Of a stretch of 64,000 nucleotides of DNA, positions 1-12,451 are shown in pieces. The stretch is from Nageia nagi. Its lineage: Eukaryota > Pinophyta. The position numbers and the translations under genes are program-made. Below the pieces are notes generated by a model. It worked only from the letters and a program-made list of their open reading frames with translations. It was not told the origin of the DNA and ran no database searches. Every line of letters begins with the position of its first letter. Position 1 is the stretch's first letter. The DNA lies in assembly GCA_050084985.1 (NCBI GenBank), contig JBITNC010000001.1, forward strand, positions 175,646,001 through 175,710,000, given 5' to 3'.

Positions 1-1015
1 TTTGATAATAAAAAATAAATGAACCTTTTTCATATTTTCATATAATTTGGAAAGAATTTAATTTATTTATTTCCACAATTGGAAGGGGTAAATGAATCAT
101 AATTAAGCTTGGAATGAACTTAAGGTAAAAGAATCAAGATTTTGGGTAGTTAAATAATTAAATAGTACATTAATTATTTGGGATTATTTTCACATTTAAA
201 ACTTTCATTTGTTGAGTAGGCCTCTGCTCTTGTACTATTAGTGATTTTGAGCAAGCTAAGTAGAGAACAAAAGAGGAAATGAATTCATTTTGTTTTGGAA
301 TGAACCTCACATTAACACTCTTGAATATGTTTTCCCTTACCACTCCAATTGAGGTTGAAGGGATATGTGACTCTTAGAAGAGTAATCGAATCTCATTTTA
401 TTTAATTTATCTACACATAATGGCTTCTTACTAAGTCTACCCTTACCACTCTAATGGAGGTTGAAGGTTGAATGTGACTAGTAAGAAGAGATAATTTGCC
501 ACACCTAATACTTCCACAGCTAGAAGGAATTAATGAATCTCATTTAAAGTTGGTTAATGAATCTCATTTAACATAATAACTAAAAAGAACAATGGGGGTT
601 TTTAGATCAATATTCATTTAATTAAAATTCTATTTCTATCACATTAAAATAAAGATAAAAATAGACATGAATGCTTAGGAGGGATAGCTTACATAAGTAT
701 ATTTTATTTGTTAAGTTGCATTTCATGAGACTTTTATATTTTATTTTATTTTTATTTATTAAGTATAAGTATATTTTTTAGGTACCAAGCTATGACTTTG
801 CTTTAGAAATCCTTTAGTAATACCAGCTTACCTTATTAAAATACCTAACTAGAACAACAAATTTAGGAAAAACTAAATTACAATAAAAAAAAGATAAACA
901 TACCAACAAGTAATGCATGCATGTAGGATGTTTTTGCATAATTATTTTCTCACACACATAAAAATCACAAAAGTTAAAAAAAATATAGCTTAGTTGCATT
1001 GTATGTTTTTGAAAT
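1..1015 (+). other. E1 untranslated leader
   Basis: No plausible coding sequence. The stretch aligns by eye with the E2 leader (about 32000-33164) through shared blocks such as cacattaacactctt and cttaccactcca, and through the hairpin at 424-488. It ends at the gag start codon, where E1 reads MIQT and E2 reads MVQT. Confidence 0.75.
424..488 (+). other. Leader stem-loop, E1 copy
   Basis: Arm cttcttactaagtc (424-437) pairs with gactagtaagaag (476-488), leaving one bulged base. The E2 counterpart at 32391-32454 keeps the pairing although one C-G pair has become T-A. The loop contains the shared block cttaccactc. Confidence 0.6.
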
Positions 1016-4000
1016 ATGATCCAAACTTGTTCACAAATGGCTCGACAAGGTAGAGAAGTTCTAAGTTCCATTAATTTAGAAGAAATAAATAGAACTAGTT
1101 TATATTCACTACAAAAATTTCCACATCATGAATCAAATATTGTACCATTGCTTCAAGAAGTGTATCCAAAATATTTTGAAACTAATCCAATTCAAAAAAA
1201 AATTTAAAAAGAAAATATTGAAAGACTTAATACAACACAGGAAACATATATAGAGCATAATCTCACATTGATAGAAGCTAGAAGAAATTAACTCAATTAA
1301 ATATACCTCAAGCTTCTCCTCATGTTCATAGTCTTTCTCTATGTGGTACTCATTATAATTTAGATGAATTACCTTTAGAATCATCTGTATGAATTCCAAA
1401 TGAATTAAAACTCCCATCGAGTACACATATAGCTAACCTTGTATTGCAAAAGGGAGTGTTTAAACCAAAGTATGTAAAAGTTAAGAAATATTTACTAGAT
1501 GGTTCATTTGTTCTTTTCTATGTTAGATGATCAGATTATACACCATAAATAATTTCAAGAGAGATGTAAGACATGTATGATAAGGTATCTATACATATAG
1601 CTAGTCCTGTGTCATAAAATTTAGAAGGATTTACTTCATTTTATAATCCTTATCAACTTTTGCAACTTGAATAAAACCCTTATAAGAATCTTGTTACATC
1701 AAAAATGCACTCATATTTGCAAATTGTGCCATTTAAAAGATTATCAGAGTTACCAAAATCTTGTAGTAAATGATAAATGTTACAATCATTTCCTCCATAT
1801 ATGCATACAAAGGAAAAAGCATTACCAAAACTTACACAAGAAGAGTTTCAACAAAATTTAGAAGAATATGATCAAGCTTTAGAAGAAAAAAAGGAACAAG
1901 AGTTAATTAAGTTTACTCAACAATATCCAATACCTTTTCAATAGATAGGAGATCCTCAAGTTGTATTACAAGCTTCTAATATTCAACAACAATTTTCATA
2001 TAAAATTCAAAATACATCAAGGATGATTCAATAATTCCAAATGCCATCACAAATACAATATAATTTAGGTATGCCATGAGAAAATGAAAATCCTAAAACA
2101 CCTATATATAAATATATATTGGATATGTCTCAACAAAGTCAAACTCCTATAATACCATAAGTGCAAACACAAGGTCATGTGACATAGGTGCAATAAAAAA
2201 AAACAACCAATGTATCAAGAACAAGCTAGTATTGTTCATACAACAAGTCATCCAATTCAAAGTACAATACTAGTACTACAAACTTCAAAAACATAAACCT
2301 TAACATCACAAGCACAAACAATACAAGTAAATCCCTATTACAAATCAACACAAGGATTGGCTTTAAGTGAAACAAAATCAACCCAAAATTTCATGTGTTA
2401 TGTACAAAAAGGATAATCTATTCCTAAATAATTCCTTTACAACAAATGCCTCAACAAAAGCAGATTCAAACAACAGCACATCAATATCAAACTTCATATC
2501 AACAACCACAAGTTTAATTACAACAACCTATATTTCAAAATAGGTATTTACCTATTCAGCAACTAAATCTACAAGTCATTCAACCATCTCAAAGTCAACA
2601 AGTGGTTTTGTAATTTCAACAATAATCATATATTCAACAACTAAATCAATAAGCTATATCTTATCCCCAAGTGCAAGGTAAATTACCAAATTATCAACTT
2701 ATCACACAAATGCCACCTTAGGGTCAAAAGGTAGAATATCAACCTATGATCCAACAACAACAACCATAGTATGTACAACAAACTTATCAAGTACCACAAT
2801 CATTACAAGCAATGGGAACTTCACAACAAGTTCATCAAACACCAATGGTAACTTATCAACAACCATAACAAGAAGTTATTCCTTATAATCAATGTTATTA
2901 TGGATTACTACTAAAAGCCTCCCAAGGATATCAAGAATTAAATGATCTTGAAATTGTTTCAACCAAAATTTAATCAAAAATGGGTAAAGAAGATAATGAG
3001 GTAACAAAATGGTTAAAAGAGATAGAACAAGTATTGCTCAAATAGAAAAAGGATAACCTTTTATATGAGATAATCTATAGTGAACCAATACATCCAAGTG
3101 TTCCACAAAAGGATATACCTTATAAGTTTGAAATCTCTAAAATTGAACCTTTTAAAGGAAAATAAGATCCTAAAGAACATTTAAGAACATTTAAGTATTC
3201 CAATTATTTAATTACCATGATGATGCTCTGATGCTACAAATATTTCCCATGACACTTGCTGGTCAAGCCATGGATTGGTACAATAGTTTGCCAAAATATA
3301 GTATTAAAACTTATTTTCAGTTAGCAAACCTTTTTCTACAACATTTTAAGATTAATATTAAATATAAAACTTTTATTATTGATCTAACAAGACTACAACA
3401 ATTCCCTAATGAATCAATAAATGATTTGATTTTGTAATGGAGAGTAATTTGGCAAGCATGCCTTATACATTACCTCAATAAGAATTAGTAAAATTATTTA
3501 GTCAAATTTTCTTAATACCTATAGCTAGCATGTTACTTATGCAACAACATAAAATGTTTGAAGATGCTATCTCTCAAGCAGTAGTAATCAAATGAGTTAA
3601 AATTCAAGATGACAAAATAAAAGGTAAAAAATGAGAAGGATATATAAAAAATAAGACATAAATAGATAAAGTGATGCCAGATAATATAGTATCTATCCAA
3701 AAAGAAGAAGAATTCAAGCTAACCTTAAAAAAAGATAAAGAGCCAAAATGAAACCAAAAATTTGTAAGAGATACAAAACCTCCTAGGAATTTTACACCTT
3801 TATCTGGACCTCTTCAAGATATTTTAAATAAAATTTTAGATCATAATTTAATAATATTACTTGAACTTAGATAAGATGAAATGCAAAATAAAAATACTAA
3901 ATGGTATAGATAAAATGAATTTTGTAATTATCATCAACAAAAGGGTCATGATACAAATCAATGTCATTCATTGAAACATGTGATCCAAGATTTAATTGAT

Positions 4001-4260
4001 GAAGAAAAATTATAGGGAGATACCCCTTTTCCAAACCCTAATAAAGACTTAGGTATTTATCAAAATCATCTTCCACATCATACAAATAATATTTCATGGA
4101 ATACAAATCAAGTAATACATAAATTTGAAGCAAATTACATAGGGTATGTTTCTATGATTAGTGTTACCACAAGAGCATAAAAAAATCAAAATAAACAAAA
4201 TACCAATGAATCAACAAAATGTAATGCCATAGATACCAAGACCTCAACATCAATTAAAGA
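1016..4260 (+). pseudogene. E1 gag (degenerate)
   Basis: The start is placed at 1016 because E2 also begins its Gag with M-V/I-Q-T. The N-terminal third and a long Gln-rich linker precede the conserved core. Core pieces seen are PIHPSVPQKDIPYKFE near 3090, then LAGQAMDWYNSLP at about 3250-3290, the retrotransposon gag domain. A zinc-knuckle-like CNYHQQKGHDTNQC lies at about 3922-3963 with Cys/His spacing CX2HX4HX4C. Gag would form the cytoplasmic virus-like particle and bind genomic RNA. At least fifteen in-frame stops make it non-functional. A short linker continues to the protease at 4518. Confidence 0.75.
1930..2930 (+). other. Gln-rich low-complexity segment of E1 Gag
   Basis: Read in the gag frame and ignoring stops, the segment is dominated by Gln with Pro, Thr, Ser and Tyr, encoded mostly by CAA. 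It separates the Gag N-terminus from the capsid-like core. E2 has a Lys/Glu-rich coiled-coil-like segment at the same place (33960-34390), so the linker differs in kind between two members of one family. Confidence 0.6.
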
Positions 4261-5570
4261 AGCATTAAAATAATAATTAAAAATATCACAAGTTAAATTA
4301 TCTTTATTTGATTTGTTACAACAATCAAAAGATTATCGAGATGTGATGAATCATATTTTACAAAAAATTGAGTTAGATATTAATGATCTTAAAAGCTTTG
4401 TTACTCTTGTAGGTAACATCAAAAAAATTCAAAAATCAGTAATTACATTTTATGATCATGAAATAAAACATTAGAAAAATACATCTATTACACATTGTAG
4501 CAAATATTGATGGAAATATGTTTAAACGAGTCTTAATTGATGAAGGATTTGGAATAAATACTATATCAACAATTGCTTTCCAAAATCTAAATATTCCATT
4601 TTCACATATTAAGGCACCAAATTTAAAATTAAAAGCCTTTAATGATGCCTTATGTCCAATAATTGGATCAATACCTATACCTATTATAGTTAGATTAAAA
4701 ATAGTTCAAATTGTGTTATAGGTCATTGAAGGAGATATTACACAATACAATATCCTCTTAGGAAGACCTCAAATTAAATATCTACAATGTGTTTATTCAA
4801 CATATCATAATTGTTTAAAATACATACATAATAAAATATTACATTGTGTCCTTGGAGATGATAATTTATATTCACATTGTAACACTGCAGGAATTTCTGA
4901 TGAGATCACTCTACCTTCCATCCACTCATTTCTTTATGACATCTTTATGAAAATCTTCAAAATATAATGATAAATAAAATATGTTAAAATAAAAAATTAA
5001 GAACAAGTAATGGATATTCCATAAAGAAGTAATTTATTTTTTGAATCAAGTAGTTTAAATCCATAAGAAAAAGAATCCTAGCAAAATCAAACATAAACAT
5101 TAAACATGTTGTATGATGCTTTTTCATCTAAAACTAGTGAGATGGTAGCCTCATCTCAAGAGAAATTGTCACAATATAGATTGAATGAAATTTCTTATAC
5201 AATAGCTAAGTTTTCTAATCTAGGTATTAGAGAATTTGATATTGATGATGTAATATTTAATATTCCCATTGCTCAAAATATTGGATGACCTTATCAAGAA
5301 TCAAGTGTTGTAGAATAACTTGTTTCACTAGGTGGAAAAACTAATCAAACATTATTTGTATAGATAAACCTAATGAACAACCTATTCCAAAAATTAGTAA
5401 AGAACCATTTTGTAATTCCTTGGACTATTTTTCACCATATGTGCAATCCTTTGTCCAATGATATTTTGATAAATGTTATTGGAAAGGGTATGAATTAGGA
5501 TGATATGAACAAGGTATACAACATGTAATAGACATATATTATCAAATGCCTATAGATAAGATGAGATTAT
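4261..5570 (+). pseudogene. E1 protease with following G-patch-like segment (degenerate)
   Basis: The aspartic protease is recognised from VLIDEGFGINT near 4530-4560 and ILLGRPQIKYLQCVYSTYH at about 4750-4805, which match the E2 protease position by position. The catalytic triplet reads Asp-Glu-Gly where retropepsins normally have Asp-Thr/Ser-Gly, and E2 agrees. Downstream, near 5440-5575, YFDKCYWKGYELG and YEQG correspond to the G-patch-like motif of E2. The product would cleave the polyprotein inside the particle. Stops and a frameshift before 5702 leave it dead. Confidence 0.65.
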
Positions 5571-6770
5571 GATATAAAATTAAAATGAAATATAATTCAA
5601 ATAAAAACATGATAGAATTACAACCTGAAAATCTGACATATGAATAATCTCTTTAGCTTTATCATCTATTAAAATCAAATGATGATAGTACATTTGATAA
5701 ATTGATACCTAATTATTTATTTAATAATGATATATTAATTATTATGGTTCAAATTGAAAAAATCAACATCAAAAATATAAAACCTATATCTCTGCAATCC
5801 AAAGTAAAAGTAAATTCAACTTTTATTGAAAGCAATATTGGAGAAGCAGAAGAATATGATTTAAGTGATAAAACTTGGATCCCTATACCTAATCAATTAG
5901 AAGAAGGATCACATATAGTAATTGAAGAAACTATTGATGTTAATATTAGTGATGATTCTAGTAAGCCTAAAATTATTCAGTAAGGAAAATCTTTAACAAA
6001 GGAAGAGAAAAAGTTATAAATATCTATTTTGAAAGAAAAATAGGCCATATTTGCATGGACATATGAAGATATGCCTAGTATAGCTACCGATCTAGTTGTT
6101 CATAATCTAGATCTTAAAGATGATGCTAAACTTATTTAGCAAAAGTTATGAAAAATAAATCCTACAATAGCCTTGATGGTAAAAGAATAATTACAAAAAT
6201 TATTAGATGCCAAATTTATACAAACAATTGATTATTCATAATGGATTTTAAATATGGTTCCTGTAAAAAAACCAAATGGAAAAATTCGTATCTGTAATGA
6301 TTTTAAGGGTTTAAATAAAGCATGTCCTAAAGATGATTTCCCACTTCCCAATATAGATAACTTAGTGGATGCCATGGTAGGACATGAAATGCTTTCACTT
6401 ATGGATGGATTTTTTTGGCTATAATCAAATAAAAGTTGCTCCTAAAGTCCAACGTAAAACTACATTTATAACACCATGGGGAACCTTTTGTTATAAAGTA
6501 ATGCCCTTTGGTATTAAACATGATAGAGCAACATATCAAAGAGTAATTACATACATCTTTCATGATTATATGCATGATATCATAGAATATTATGTCAATG
6601 AATTACTGGCTATGTCTAAAATAAGAGAACAACATCCTGAGATATTGATAAAAATATGTTATAGATTGTTAGAATTTAATGTTCATCTTAACCCAAAGAA
6701 ATGTGTTTTTGGAGTAACTTTAGGAAAACTATTAGGATTCATTGTATCTCAATGAGAAATCAAAATATAT
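5571..6770 (+). pseudogene. E1 reverse transcriptase (degenerate)
   Basis: A linker (readable at 5702-5983, containing WIPIPNQLEEGSHIVIEE, also seen in E2) leads into the RT. Fingers and palm are clear: NMVPVKKPNGKIRICNDFKGLNKACPKDDFPLP (shown here as landmarks NMVPVKK, CNDF and ACPKDDFPLP) at about 6250-6350, then YNQIKVAP, CYKVMPFGI and NPKKCVFGVT to 6755. The catalytic YVDD box reads YVNE near 6590, so both metal-binding Asp are lost. A 1-bp shift lies near 6415 in a T-run. Polymerase activity is therefore excluded. Confidence 0.8.
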
Positions 6771-7400
6771 TCTAATAAAATTAAAGCAATAATAGACATG
6801 CCTCCTCCTTCCAATATTAAACAATTGCAAAGTTTGCAAGGAAAATTACAAGCAATCAGACATTTTATTTCACAATTGTACATAAATGTAAACCTTTTAA
6901 TAAATTATTAAAAAATAGAATTATTTTTTATTGGGGTAAATAAAAACAAGGAGCTCTAGATGAAATTAAATAATATTTATTAACACTTCCAGTATTAAGT
7001 CCTCCATAAGCAAATGAACCATTTTTTCTCTATTCATTAGTAGCAGAAAATGCATTAGGTATTATGCTTGCTTAAAAAATGAACACAACAAAGAGCAAAC
7101 CATATATTACCTTAATCAAACACTTATGGATTATGACATTAAGTATGTATATATGGAAAAACTATGTTTAGCCATCATTTTTGCAAAAAAAAAACCTAGG
7201 CATTACATGTTAAACCATACTACTTATGTTATTACAAAAGTTGATCCCCTTAAATATATGATGAATAAAACTTACCAAAATACATGAACATTAAAATGGA
7301 TCATGTATTTGACTAAATCTGATCTATAATTCATCAATCAAAAATTCATCAAAGGTTAAGTTATAGCTAATTATTTAGTAGAAGCACTTTTACAAGATGA
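6771..7400 (+). pseudogene. E1 RNase H following RT (degenerate)
   Basis: This is the usual gypsy RNase H linked to the RT. It is recognised by alignment with E2 38583-39250: connection motif MPPPSN, KQLQSLQGKLQAIRHF, then HYWG-like and PPxLSPP-like pieces, and YVITKVDPLKYMMNKTYQN at about 7225-7280. Its role would be removal of the RNA template from RNA-DNA hybrids. A frameshift and stops interrupt it. Confidence 0.6.
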
Positions 7401-7940
7401 TAATCCCCTTATCATAGAATTGCCTGATGAGCACATATTTCAGTTAGACAATGTTGACTTACCAATAGAACTAGAAGAAGAATGGGATATGACAATACAT
7501 TTTGATGGATCTAAGTGTGAAAAGGAAGGTGGAGCAAGTGTTATATTTGTCACTCCTCAAGGAATACCAATTCCATACTCATTCAAATTAGATTTTTCTT
7601 GTACAAATAATAATGCTGAATATGAGGCCTTAATATTAGCTATTAAGATCTCTCTAAAATTAAAAATACAAAAATTAAAATTCATCAAGGATTTATTTTT
7701 AATTATAAATCAAATAAAAAGAATATTTCAATGTAAAGAACCTTTACTTTAAAAATATAAATAAATAGTTGAAAATTTATTATCTTTATTGACAAAATAT
7801 GAACTTCAAGTAACTCCCAGATCAAATAATAGATTCACTGATGCTATGGTATCAATTTGATCATTAATATCTAAAAATCCATACCATCAAAACATTCACA
7901 TTGAAATAGTACAAATAATAGAGTTTTCTTTGGAAATAGA
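7401..7940 (+). pseudogene. E1 second, archaeal-type RNase H (aRNH)
   Basis: A second RNase H fold lies between the first RNase H and integrase, the hallmark of the Tat lineage. Visible are WDMTIHFDGSKCEKEGGASV at about 7480-7540, CTNNNAEYEALILAIK near 7600-7650, KDLFLIINQ near 7690 and NRFTDAM near 7830. Three of the four acidic positions (FDGS, AEY, NRFTDAM) are as expected. The usual GDS box has become KDL but keeps its Asp. Stops at 7750 and later break the frame. Confidence 0.8.
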
Positions 7941-9252
7941 TGATAAAACATATGATATTTTGGACATCACAATAGAAGAAAAAAATCTATGGTATGACCA
8001 ATTAGTTAAATTTTTAAGAGATGGAGTTTTACCTAAAGATTTAACAAAATTAACTATGAAAGATTTTAAATTATGAACATATTTTTAGTGCATGTTAGGT
8101 GATATACTATATCGAAGAGGATTTGATGGTATATTACTACATTGTTTAGAATGGGCTAATTCACAAATTGCAATTTTATCTACACATGATGGAATATGCG
8201 AAGGACATTTTAGAGGACTTGCTATTACAAAATGTCTAATGTGCATGGGATATTATTGGCCTATAATGGAACATGATTGTATCAATTACATTGAAAAATG
8301 CATTTAGTGTCAACAACATGCTCACCTTTTTGTTCAACCTTTGCAAGCACTACAACCAATGCAATCTTTATGGCCATTTTCATGATGGGCCTTAAATTGC
8401 ATAGGAAAAATATTACCTAAATCATTAGGAGGTCATAAATTTATTATAATAGCTACTAAATATTTTACAAAATGGGTCAAATATATACCCATGATTTTAA
8501 CAATAAGTCCTAAAATAGTCAAATTCATATTACATCATCTCATCTATTGATTTGGCATTCCTACTCAAATCATTATTGATAATGGAAAAAAAAATTAAAA
8601 TAAAGTATTAGCTTTATGTAAAGCATATCACATATGAATTAGCTTTTCAACACCATATTATCCTCAAGGTAATGGTCAAGCTAAGGCTACAAATAAAACC
8701 ATTCGAAGTATTCTAGTTAAAATTGTTAATGATTCTCATAAAGATTGGCATCTTTGAATTCCACATGCTTTATGGTCATATCATATAAGCATTAGAACAC
8801 CAACTAAAGCAACCCTATTTTTCCTTATTTATGGTTTAGAAGTAGTATTTCCATTAGATATAGAAATTCCTTCTTTACAAATTGATTTACAAGATTATAT
8901 AGCTGATGAAACAGCAAGATAGGCAAAATTAGATTAGTTATTGCTTTTAGATGAAAAATGAGTCCATACATTAGAACATATGCAGGTATACCAAGAACAT
9001 ATCAACCAAGGATTTGATAAGAAAGTTAAAATATGTCAATTTAATATAGGGGATTTAGTTTTAAAAGAAAACCAACAAACATATTGTATAGAATACCAAT
9101 TATGTGATAAATTTGCTCCAAATTGGTTAGGACCTTACATAATCAAGAAAAAATATGGTTCTAGGGCATATCATTTGGCTAATATGGAAGGAAATGAAGA
9201 GCATGAACCTATAAACATCATGCATATTTGACCATTCTATAGTTAGAAAAAA
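7941..9252 (+). pseudogene. E1 integrase (degenerate)
   Basis: The zinc-binding N-terminal domain is seen at 8092-8310 (STHDGICEGHF ... YIEKC). The catalytic core follows with GGHKFIIIATKYFTKWVK, IIIDNGKK and STPYYPQGNGQAKATNKT. Of the D-D-E triad the first Asp is Asn (ALNCIG), the second remains in IIDNG, and the Glu is Lys (GQAKATN). The C-terminal domain reads FAPNWLGPYIIKK and ends in EHEPINIMHI. Integrase would join element DNA to the chromosome, but this copy cannot. The shared true stop with E2 is probably the TAG near 9244. Confidence 0.82.
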
Positions 9253-9316
9253 TATTTTCTCTTTGTAAATAATGTATATACATGTTTTGTATGTTAAAAA
9301 AATGATGATGAAATTG

Positions 9317-9336
9317 ATATATATATATATATATAT
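9317..9336. repeat. Short (AT)n microsatellite
   Basis: Ten AT dinucleotides lie between the integrase end and the accessory ORF of E1. E2 lacks this run. Confidence 0.9.
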
Positions 9337-9455
9337 TAATGTATTGGAAAATGAATTTTAAATAGTCAAAGACTATCCATGTAATGGACAATAGAAGAGG
9401 ACTCCAATAGCTACCTTAGTATGCAAAATCTCAATATCTAGGAGATAGATTTATC

Positions 9456-10751
9456 ATGCGTGTAACACAAAATATTACTTCTAAAATGAGAAATTTCTTG
9501 CATTTACCTATTGTTATACAAAAACTAATAGTATTAAAAAATCAACCTAATCCATATGATGGATGGCAAATAGAAAATAAAGGAGATGATATCAATATTT
9601 ACATTGACAAATCCATGTATTTTGTTGAATTTATGCATTATCATGATCAAGTTGAAAACATAAATCTAATATGTTTTCATTGGCCTATGTCCTCATCATG
9701 ATTAATCCTTGATTGTACTTTCAATAACTGGGTTTTGAACATAGCATATCACATGTTGCAAAATTTAGATCCTCTTTTTAATTGGGTAAGTCAAATTGTA
9801 GAAGATCTTAATCATCACAAAATGATGTATGATTTCACCACCTCATTTGTCCCAAATCCAAGATGATTTGAAAAGCTAAATCAAAAAATGAATTATCATT
9901 TTTCTCATATGAAGTCAAGATTTTATTTATCACCTCCATGCAAAAGTTTAACATGATAATTACCTTTAGAAATCTTACAAACTCATATTCCACAATTTCA
10001 AATTGATAAATCTAATCCACATTTCATTGAATGATATCATTATGATAAATATGTAAAAATGCTACAAAGAAACCCATGTAAAGTTATGTATCAAGTGTTT
10101 TCATTACCTATGGAAATACAAGAGAAAATAGCCATGTCTTATTACAATGATCGAAACTCTAAAGCTTGGGTATTAAAACATAATGGGTATAAAGTAACTA
10201 TTGAAATAGATGCCAAAGAAATGTGGATGGAATTAGAAATGAGTTTAATTCATTTGTTTTGTATGCATTGGCCTTATCAAAGATCTAAAATTTCCTTGAA
10301 TTATGTTGATCATGTGAACGTAAAGTATTAGGGATGAATCATATCACTCACTAATGTTGTCAATGACTCAGTAATTTAGTATAATACTTCCATAATCCCC
10401 AATCACAATATTATATGTAATTACACTTCACTTTTCAATAAAACATGTTGCATCAATAATGCTATAAATACAAAATTAATATTTAAAAGGATGCTTTAAT
10501 GAATTAATTTATGAAATAAAATAGAACATGAAGTTTATCCTACACATATTGAAAAGGATTACATGGATCAACTCATCAAGAATGTACAACCATGTTCATC
10601 ATTATTTCTATGTTTCCATTATTGTGCACAATTAGGTACACCATCACCTACTCAATTCTTTAATATTGATGAACAATCTTTAGATTCATCCATCAAAAAA
10701 AGAGTTATCCAAAAGTTTAAATCAAAACCAAAGGTATTTCAAGTATTGTAA
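9456..10751 (+). pseudogene. E1 sense accessory ORF with repeated domain (unrecognised)
   Basis: I do not recognise this protein. Two copies of one domain are readable. The first, from 9456, has LPIVIQK, DGWQIENKGDDINIYID and ICFHWP, then a TGA and LILDCTFNN. The second, from 10059, has LPMEIQEKIAMSYYND, AWVLKHNGYKVTIEID and FCMHWPYQRSKISLNY. Shared features are a Trp before a short beta-like stretch, and a WP pair followed by a hydrophobic strand. The E2 ORF at 41164-42264 has the same layout. A further Pro/Tyr-rich piece reads to 10751. Lying after integrase in sense orientation, it may be a separately translated product. Stops are frequent. Confidence 0.55.
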
Positions 10752-10909
10752 CCTCCATTAATCATTTATCCACCAAGACATCAATCATACATTCTTGGAA
10801 TAGGGCCATATTATCTGCGATTGAATCCTCCATATTATTATGTTTTGAAACAAAGAGGTTAGACCATTGTTAAAATATCATCCCATAATATTTGAAGGAC
10901 TTAGTGATT

Positions 10910-10960
<51 letters not shown>

Positions 10961-11011
10961 ATCAAAAAATCATAAAAATCTTAAAAAAAAACAAAATAAA
11001 TAAATAAATAA

Positions 11012-11084
<73 letters not shown>

Positions 11085-11479
11085 GCTTAAGTGTCTTGGT
11101 TATAGGGTGTGTTGCCCTATATATATGTGTCTCATTATTAAATTAGGGAATGTTATCCTAATTTGATGAAAACTATAATGATTTAGATCACTTATCAATT
11201 TATATTTATATTCACCTATTCATATATACCATTTGTACACATAGTACATCGCATATGTATGATTAACATAATATTATTTAAAGTTATCTTCATTCTAGCT
11301 TCTATTATGACATCTGATATCAGAATTTTAGTTAATTTAAGATGATAGACAAACATATTTGATATCTTTAGAATATCACAAACTCAAACACTATTCTCAC
11401 ATTTAAAATCTCAAAACAAATAGACATTGAATGTTTTGAAGTATAGTTTTAAAGGAAATATTCTCCCATTATTTTGCTT
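10332..11479. other. E1 spacer after accessory ORF
   Basis: Apart from the tail of the accessory reading frame (to 10751) and two microsatellite blocks, I see no coding signal. A short block near 11090-11120 (cttggttatagggtgtgttgcc) matches E2 near 42413-42435, so the spacer is homologous between the two elements. Confidence 0.6.
10913..11082. repeat. (AT)n, (AAAT)n and (TA)n microsatellites
   Basis: (AT)n covers 10913-10958, an AAAT/TAAA run covers about 10994-11016, and (TA)n covers 11016-11082. E2 has only A/T-rich sequence here, so the expansion happened in E1. Confidence 0.95.
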
Positions 11480-11489
11480 CATCCCAAAC

Positions 11490-11670
11490 CCAAGGCAAAA
11501 AAAAAAGAGAGAAGAGAAAAAAAGAAAAGAAGCCTAAAATATATGCTTGAGTCATTGCAATATCCTCTATTGAGGTTATGGACACCTAAGTGGAAATAGA
11601 GCAAGGCTATAGTGGGATCTAGGGGTTAATCCTCATAGAGAATATGGATGCCTATCTGGCAATGGGGCAT
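11490..11670 (+). other. Twin stem-loops after a purine tract, E1 copy
   Basis: A purine-rich run (about 11490-11530) is followed by two hairpins. Stem 1 is ctctatt (11565-11571) with aatagag (11595-11601). Stem 2 is cctcat (11631-11636) with atgggg (11662-11667), which needs one G-U pair. Both loops contain variants of the tatggatgcctg block found in E2 at 42841-42943. Confidence 0.6.
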
Positions 11671-12451
11671 ACCTAATGAAGAGGCAACATGTCCAAAGAA
11701 ATTTGGACCACTATATGCACATAAGGAGAATTGACTTTAAACTATGCTTTTAAAAACATTTAATTTATGGATGTCTAGAGAAGTAAATGAATATCACCAT
11801 GCACACATGAGTTCAAGAAAAACTTTTGATATTCTAACTATGTTTTATATCATCTCTAATTGCATAAATGAAGATAAAAGAAATATTGATAAAGCTAGTT
11901 AATTGATTATTTCTTTAATCATGTTATGTTATCAATATTATCTATATATTCCAATATAAAATTATATTTATTATTATTTAAATTGATAAGTGATCTTGTT
12001 ATTCTAGTTATGTTCTATATTTGTATAATATTTCTTATAATATATTTATTTATACACATACATAGCTAAGAAATGGAAAATGATACATTTGATTCTATAC
12101 TATTATACTTAAAATATGTCCCATAAAATTTTATTTACAAAAATTTCATTGTCTAGTATTTTATATAACCTTTATGATAATAGGATCAAAATATTCGAAC
12201 ATCATTCAATATATGAAACCATCATAAGCTTGAATATATAATCATAAGAAAACATATTATCATATACCTACTACCAATATAAAACTAAAGATGACATGAT
12301 CCCAAATATCCTCAACTACTCAATCATATAACATATCAAATCATAACATCTTAAATTACATCATCTCATAAAAAATATAAACATATAAAAATACATGATC
12401 TCATAAAGTATATAGTCTAATCATCATGATAAAAATACAATATGGACATCC
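11671..12451. other. E1 noncoding stretch between hairpins and antisense gene
   Basis: No coding potential seen on either strand. It aligns patchily with E2 42950-44142, for example tggaaaatgatacatttgattc near 12073. E2 has a 115-bp duplication here that E1 lacks. Confidence 0.6.

Noticed and set aside
814-1426. Minus-strand ORFs over the E1 leader and gag start
   Set aside because: They oppose the conserved MIQT gag start and have no counterpart in E2.
11016-11082. Long TA run as a possible promoter or origin
   Set aside because: A simple microsatellite present only in E1, with no conserved neighbours.
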